Shown here in pieces: positions 57,961-64,000 of a stretch of DNA of 64,000 nt. Each line of letters opens with the position of its first letter. Position 1 is the first letter of the stretch. This DNA is from Sinohyriopsis cumingii (taxonomy: Eukaryota; Mollusca; Bivalvia; Unionida; Unionidae). The notes under the pieces are model-generated. The model saw only the letters and a list, made by a program, of their open reading frames with translations, searched no databases and was not told the origin of the DNA. The DNA lies in NCBI GenBank assembly GCA_028554795.2, contig CM068827.1, positions 77,807,677 to 77,871,676 on the forward strand. Direction: 5' to 3'. The position numbers were made by a program, and so were the translations under genes.

Positions 57961-59914
57961 GTAGATGCGAAAGTGTCTGGTCCTGATTATTTCAAATATC
58001 GGAATTCCGATGACTGGTTACGCCAAAGCTACTACAGTCTGATTGCAAATCATATACTCCTCTAACATTTTTTTTGTTGTATCTTTGAAGTTTTGTCATA
58101 TGTTTATTACATTTTAGACTGGGTATATTGAAGATTATTTCTTCCTACCTCACAGGATTTTGGCAACTTATTTTCAACTTGTATGCTCTTCATCTGCGGT
58201 AGAAAGAAGTTTCTCCTTACAAATGTCAATGATGTATGGACAGTATGACCAAAAGCAAGTTCGACGTAATGATTCTTGAACTAATCCCAGTGTGAAATCT
58301 TATTGACTCCTAAATAACCATTGAATGGAGTTTCGTTAGCCTGAGAACCTTTAAAGCTAATACGAATATATGGTCTTACACAAAGTAACCGAAAAGAGCA
58401 AGAACCAACTAGTGTTGTAAAAGTTAACAAATAACTTATATCCTTAGAATACAAAGTGTATATTTTAAAGAACTTACGGTTATGCGAATTAAATCCCAAA
58501 TAGTCCTAAAAGCGTTATGACAAGTTCAAAGGTTGATGTTCCAGCTGAATTCCAGTGGTATTCTAAATAATTTCCAATGCTGAATGCGTTGATATGCGTG
58601 TATTCTCAAATATGCTAATGTGCCAGTGGTATTTAGTGTGACGATGTGCTAACAGTGTTTTGATGTATCACAATAATATAATTCAAAAGTGTTCTTGTCT
58701 GTATTCCCCAAAATTATAAATTGATGTCCCTGTCCAATAACAGTATTGACGAGCACTTTGTAATTCTGGTGAATAACAATTTGAATGAATAATTCCGCCG
58801 AAATAAAATACTGAACATAACACAATACTTATTCTGCATCAGATGTTAAATGCAAAAATGAGTAATTTCTCACATAAACAAGATTATATTTAAAAAAAAC
58901 TAAGACACACACTAGAACCAGGAAGAGGGTAAAAAATTCATTTCTAGAAGATTTTTAAGTTGTCAACAAGATAAGGCCTATTACTAAATTAGAACAAAGA
59001 ACATGTGAAATATCAAGTAGACCAGATATTTATGGGGCAATTCTAATGTCCTATATCCAGCGAAAAAATAAACATGTTTACTTAATAATAATCTGACTAA
59101 TTAATCCACAATCATAGGAAAATATTGACTATGTATTATGTTGGTTACAAAATAAATGTTACTGATTTTACTTTTTACTTTTTTACTGTTACTTGATTTT
59201 CGACAAAGTCAGGCAACTCATATAAACGTATATACCATATAATTATTAAGGAAACCAATAAACAATACAAATTTAATATACGGGACATAGAGCACTGACC
59301 ACACGTCATAGCCAACAGCAGGTAAAAAAACCTCATCCCCTAGACGAAATTGTGAAATCTGGTTCGTTTCATTCTGTGAAATCATAACACCAGGGACAAA
59401 GAAATTACGAAACGAAAGAAGTTAAACTTCAGAAATAAATATTTTATTTTTATAAAGTTCATACATAGACTCGATGAAGAAAGCTTATGATGATGTACCA
59501 CCAGACGACATCTTGGACTTTGAGGGAAAGTAGTTTATATACAAAATTATTTAATGACTATATTTTAATAAACGCTTTACATACTTATTTTATCTTTACA
59601 TTTTAACTCGCATTGTTTAATACTTCATTTTTTAAATGCCTTTGAAAAGCTTTTTGTGATCTTTTAAACAAATTATATTATTTGTTGGTGTAATTCGTTA
59701 TATCAACCTTTGCAGAACTATAACTTTTATTGGTACCATATTGCGGGTATTGTGTTGACGTGCTTTTAAACCTACTACAACTACTACATTACCAAAGACG
59801 AACGGCTGATGAGTTCCAAATTGATTAAACTTATTTCCGTCTCAGAAAAGAAGTAATGAACTGTTTTAGTAATCACATGTTAACCTGGATCGTAGGTTTC
59901 ATTCTGGTTTACCC
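57961..59914. other. AT-rich stretch, nothing recognised
   Basis: No supported gene; short frames (58281-58499) lack motifs. Confidence 0.4.
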
Positions 59915-60390
59915 TGTAATACTTCACTAACTGGACTGCAGTCATTGTAGACGTTCTAACAATACAGCGAAAAGCTGTATCAATATAAGTGCGCAAGACC
60001 ACTCAATTTCAATACAGGCCAAGGGTAATGTGTATGATAAAGTCAAACGTGATGTGTATGATAATAGGTCGGATATGTGTAATACTTCAATAACTGGACT
60101 GCAGGCATGATAGATGTTCGAACAATACAGCGAAAAGTTGCTTCCATAGGCTGCAGCAATATGAGTGTGTAAGAGACCATTCATTGACAATATAGATCAA
60201 GTGTGCTGTGTGTGTTAAAGTCAAGTTTAATGTATCTGATAAAATATCGGATATATGTAGCGATTCATTAATTCAACCACGAACAGTCACTTCCAACGGA
60301 GATTGCGACTCTATAAATATGTAAGACCACGCAATGTCAATACGGGTGAAGGGTACTGTATATGATAAAAAGGCGAATATATCTGCCTCC
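59915..60390. repeat. Three diverged tandem units of about 163-178 bp
   Basis: TAACTGGACTGCAG starts units at 59928 and 60091, and a diverged TAATTCAACCACGAACAG starts a third at about 60269. Shared later marks are GTTCGAACAATACAGCGAAA, TGTGTAAGA and GTAATGTGTATGATAAAGTC. The minus-strand frame 59942-60190 is a by-product. Confidence 0.75.
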
Positions 60391-62167
60391 TTCACTAGGT
60401 CTCATATTTTGTTCTTATTCTTCCGAATTTATAGATGAAAGCTTTATTACAATCGCATCATGTGCATTAAAGGCACAATAGTGCAGCCGAGGGTGAAGTT
60501 TCTTGCAAAAATGTTGGGACATTTATGTATATTTACTGATTAAATACTATTTAAAAAGCAATTATGGAGTAATATCAAGTACATAGAGGTTCGCATTATG
60601 AAACACGAGCTCTCTGAAATCTTCGTACGTAGAAAAAATAATCTATCGTCTTCATACTGAAATACCGCTCGACAGTGATCGGCAGATCCCAAACGAATAA
60701 CACACATAATTCCGGTGACCGAAATTTGCATAATTATATGCCACATTGTAAACAATGAAGTTGACGTAAAACACAACCATGCTACGAGACCGCGCAAAAT
60801 GTCAACAACGGTGAGTACGATCTTCTTCTTGTCTCGTTCTTTTCTACTTATCCTTTTTCTTTCTGTGTTTAGTTTTGAGAGGAAACATTGAAATGTATGT
60901 ATAAATACCTTTTTAGTTTTATTTGAAAGTTTTTGTGATACGAGTATGATTTAAATCGACGTGCTTTGTACAGTATTGCAAACACCCACAGGTACTCTAT
61001 TTATTGCATATACTTGCACTCCCTCACGTCCCCACCACTCAATTTTATAAACGAAAAGCTTCTAGGATATTTAAAAATGCTCAAAACTGAGTAATTTCAT
61101 TAATCAATTTATAAATTTTAACCAGATTGTCTCCAGTGGACCCCTAACATCCATCTTTCTGACGTTTCAAACAAAGCGGGAAAGAATTCTTGTTCTCTTC
61201 TCCAAGTTAATACTTTACATACACAAGGTTTTCAATAACTTTTTTTTTAAAACTGCGACTGGAGTATGAAATCCAGGTCTAGAACCCAGGGCCAGACCAT
61301 AAAAAAGTACACATACACACAAACGTACTGTCACTTGTCACTTGAAGTTTAACCAGTTTTATTCTTGCGCATGTTTACTGGGTATTATGCACACTAAGTA
61401 GATAGACACTTAGACTTTGCTTGGGTGCCCATTCGAGGAAAGTCGTGGCCCTTTTTAAATTTTGGACCACCCACCAACCCAACACTTGACCTGATCCAAC
61501 CCGGAAAACTTACATCAAATCACAACCTCACACGTATTAATTTATGATTCTCAGTTAGCGCTATATTCCTATAAATTTGATTGGTAATCACGAATATATT
61601 AGTTGTTAATTTATGAAATACTTTGACATAATAAAAGTCATTAGAGAGACTTAAATCAGTTAACTTTCAAGGTCAGTTCCAGAGTGACCTTTATGAGGAA
61701 GTGGGAGAAGAAGGACGAGGCATGGAGCATGAACCAGAGGGGGAAGAGGAGGAAGACATGCTATGCAGCCTGAAAAAGAGCTGAACAAGCTCTACACATA
61801 GTTCAAACAAGGCAGACAAGAATGAGGGTAATTGTTTATTTATATCTTGCAAAACAAGTATTGATACATACTGAAAAATGTTTGGTACTAAGTAACATGG
61901 CAAATACTCTAATATCTAGGTCAGTAGTGTTTTGCAGAGCTTAGAAAATGCATACTTGTATTATAGGATTATTGATTTTACCAAACATTGTATGTTTAAA
62001 CTGCTTTACTTTTGTTGCTACTTACCACCCCACCCCAATATCATTTGATACAGGAAGTCCATGCACAGATAACACATAAAATACAGAGGCCACCTCATTT
62101 ATATGGCCACCTTATATAATACCAGAATGATGAAAGTAGTATGGGGACAATCTCATAGAGTACCCCA
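60391..62167. other. Gene-poor interval with weak exon-like signals
   Basis: At 60798-60809 ATGTCAACAACG is followed directly by GTGAGTA, a good 5' splice-site match, in a locally CpG-richer stretch (60600-60800). At about 61672-61781 a frame ending in a stop encodes a very acidic peptide (YEEVGEEGRG, EPEGEEEEDM). Neither can be called a gene without transcript evidence. Confidence 0.25.
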
Positions 62168-62593
62168 TTGCATGATGACATACATATAATTGATATGAAA
62201 CTAAATACAAACAGTTTTAACATGGGTCACTTAAATGTACAAGGTATAGTGAAAAAAATAGAACATATTAAGTTAATGTTGTCTTCCAAGGAAAATATTA
62301 TACATGATTTAGGACTCACTGAAACCAAATTAAATGCTAACCACAACGATAATCTAGTTCACTGTCAAGGTTACAATAAACCATTGCACAGAGTCAGAGA
62401 TACAGAAGAGGGAGGTCTTGTATACATTAGGGAAGATGTAAATGCAGAAAGGCGACAAGACTTGGAGTCACATGAAATTGAGAGCATTTGGGTGGAAATT
62501 TCTCAAAATAGTGCGAGATCATTCCTGTTTGGTTCCATTTATAGACCGCCTTCCTCCAAATCGATTTGTAATAACTTTATGAAACAAACATAA
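62168..62593 (+). pseudogene. Endonuclease domain of the right-edge LINE
   Basis: Begins with an ATG about 20 codons before the first endonuclease block, and keeps N (HLNVQG), E (LTETKL) and the YRPPSS block. It lacks the GDFN block because the frame stops after MKQT: in the next bases the family reads YLLGDFN, whereas YILDNVNKDLLSTQI stands here, so a catalytic aspartate motif is deleted. The histidine block (SDHCP) lies in the following frame. Confidence 0.75.
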
Positions 62594-64000
62594 AATATTC
62601 TTGCTCAGGAGAAAGAAACATATATACTCGACAATGTAAATAAGGACCTACTCAGTACTCAAATAAGGAGTAACTGGATGGAATTTATTAAATCATTAGG
62701 TCTAGTCCAGCTGGTAAATGAGCCCACAATGGTAACATAAATATCCATCACTCTTATTAATCACATTTATACCAACCTACCAGACAATACGGTGGCTTAT
62801 GTTAATGTAGCAAATGTTGGTCTTAGTGACCACTGTCCTACTTTTTTGACAAGAAAGGTTAAATGCAAGAGAAATAGGAAAAATACACACTACACTATCA
62901 CTTACAGATGTTTTAAAAATTGAAGTAAAGAACAATTTCAAGATGACCCAAATAAAGTTACATGGAATATTATCCGAAATTTGATGACATACATGAAGCT
63001 CGGATGGTGTGGACTTACTTATTTATCCATGTAGTCTCTAAGCATGCACCACTGAAAGTACATCGAGCAAAGTATGAAATCCAACCTAATTAATTTACTA
63101 CTGAAATCCTAGATACTATGAAGACACGAAACCAATTGAAGGCTATGGGAAACCATGCACAATATAAAGCATGGGGAAATAACATAACAAGTATGATTAA
63201 AAAGGCTAAAAACACTTTTTTATCAATCAATGCTTAAAAACAAAAAGAGCAACACAGACTCCGTTTGGAAAGTCTTTATTGGGGTAACATACAAAGATCA
63301 GACAAATAAAAATCACTCACTTCTGGTAAATGACACCAAAGACACTGATGACACTGACATTGCAAATGTTTTCAATAAGTTTTTCACCAACATTACCACT
63401 AAGTTATAATAATCAGTGATATAAAACAATTTTAATGAACTGAAAAGGTATGTTTCTCTATCCCACAGGTATCCAAAATACTTTGTTAAAAAATGTCTCA
63501 GTAAAGATGATACCCAGAAAGCTACAGGACTTGATCAGATTGGTCCACCACTCATTAAAACTTCTGCCTCAGCTATTTCAGATAGCATAACATTCATGAT
63601 CAATTTAAAAAATGGCAACTTCATCTGTCCCCAAAAGATGGAAAACTGTAAAAGTAAGGTCTATGCACAATTTTGTTTCTAAAAAAGATGCTAATAACTA
63701 CCAACCAATTTCAGTACTACCAAAACTTGTCAAAATTGATTGAAAAACACGTCCATGACTCGTTCGTGACATTTTTAATGGAATACTTGCTGCTACATCC
63801 CAATCAATCAGGCTTTAGACAGAAACATTAATATGAGACTGACTTGATCTCTCTAACTGATAAATGACTTCAAGCACTTGATCAAAGTCGAATAATAGTG
63901 TCTGTATTTGTAGATTTCAGGAAAGTTTATGACATGGTGGATCATGAAATCGTTTTGAAGAAACTGAAAATTTACCATGTGATGAAGGCACAGTTAGATG
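62168..64000 (+). mobile_element. LINE (EEP + RT type) running off the right edge, decayed
   Basis: From 62168, a 141-codon frame gives FNMGHLNVQGIVKKIEHIKL (first endonuclease block), LGLTETKLNANH (catalytic glutamate block) and GSIYRPPSS. After frame breaks, VNVANVGLSDHCPTFLTRKV (SDH block, about 62806-62865), THYTITYRCFKN, and RT blocks KATGLDQIGPPLIK (about 63520-63561), the NY.PISVLP-type block near 63700, and SVFVDFRKVYDMVDHEIVLK (motif A, about 63900-63959) are seen. The sequence ends just after motif A. The family is common in marine invertebrates and differs from the other LINEs in the window. Confidence 0.85.

Overview
The window reads as AT-rich nuclear DNA from an animal, most likely a mollusc or another lophotrochozoan. 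I infer this from the mix of mobile elements: tRNA-derived SINEs with mollusc-style bodies, CR1/L2-like, RTE-like and Jockey-like LINEs, a Penelope-like element with a GIY-YIG endonuclease, a Ty3/Gypsy reverse transcriptase relic, TIR elements, and very long TA, CA and tetranucleotide microsatellites. No bacterial operons, ribosome-binding sites or CRISPR arrays are present. I could not support any intact host gene. Nearly all recognisable protein sequence belongs to broken mobile elements.

Layout. 1-0.26 kb: C-terminal end of a conserved dispersed protein family, running in from the left edge. 1.0-3.8 kb: a decayed CR1/L2-like LINE (minus strand). 6.0-6.9 kb: a 440-bp tandem duplication. 9.3 kb: a possible hAT-type MITE. 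10.7 and 13.8 kb: copies of a tRNA-derived SINE (SINE A). The second has target-site duplications, and a neighbouring paralogous repeat preserves the empty site. 18-26 kb: a large degenerate 28-29-bp satellite. It contains ten 97-bp higher-order repeats without indels and is interrupted by SINE A, by a TIR/hairpin element (family X), by another tRNA-like repeat (SINE C), and by a wrecked 2.5-kb non-LTR element. 26-35 kb: mostly unannotatable AT-rich DNA, with TA microsatellites, a SINE B copy and a degenerate ~37-bp minisatellite.

35.4-36.0 kb: 3' end of an RTE-type LINE. 37.4-38.7 kb: another eroded LINE reverse transcriptase. 38.7-42.4 kb: SINE A copies, one of them split by a second, nearly full-length copy of the CR1/L2-like LINE. 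44.3-47.2 kb: a Penelope-like element with inverted terminal repeats; its left terminus carries a (TA)n expansion in a hairpin loop. 48.2-49.95 kb: microsatellites and a 33-bp minisatellite that creates long fortuitous reading frames. 50.5-54.4 kb: SINE B tails, then a second, inverted copy of family X containing a 2.37-kb TIR element inserted at a TTAA target. 54.6 kb: a full SINE B copy with a target-site duplication. 57.2-58.0 kb: a Ty3/Gypsy reverse transcriptase relic. 59.9-60.4 kb: a three-unit tandem repeat. 62.2 kb to the right edge: a decayed LINE with endonuclease and part of the reverse transcriptase.

The most informative content is the record of nested insertions. A TTAA element sits in family X with its empty site visible at 20.46 kb, a LINE sits in a SINE, a SINE has a paralogous empty site 0.4 kb away, and at least four insertions lie in one satellite. 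Family X (TIR plus a one-sided ~120-bp palindrome) and the 97-bp satellite are the best candidates for undescribed elements. Family assignments come from motif recognition alone; no database search was possible.
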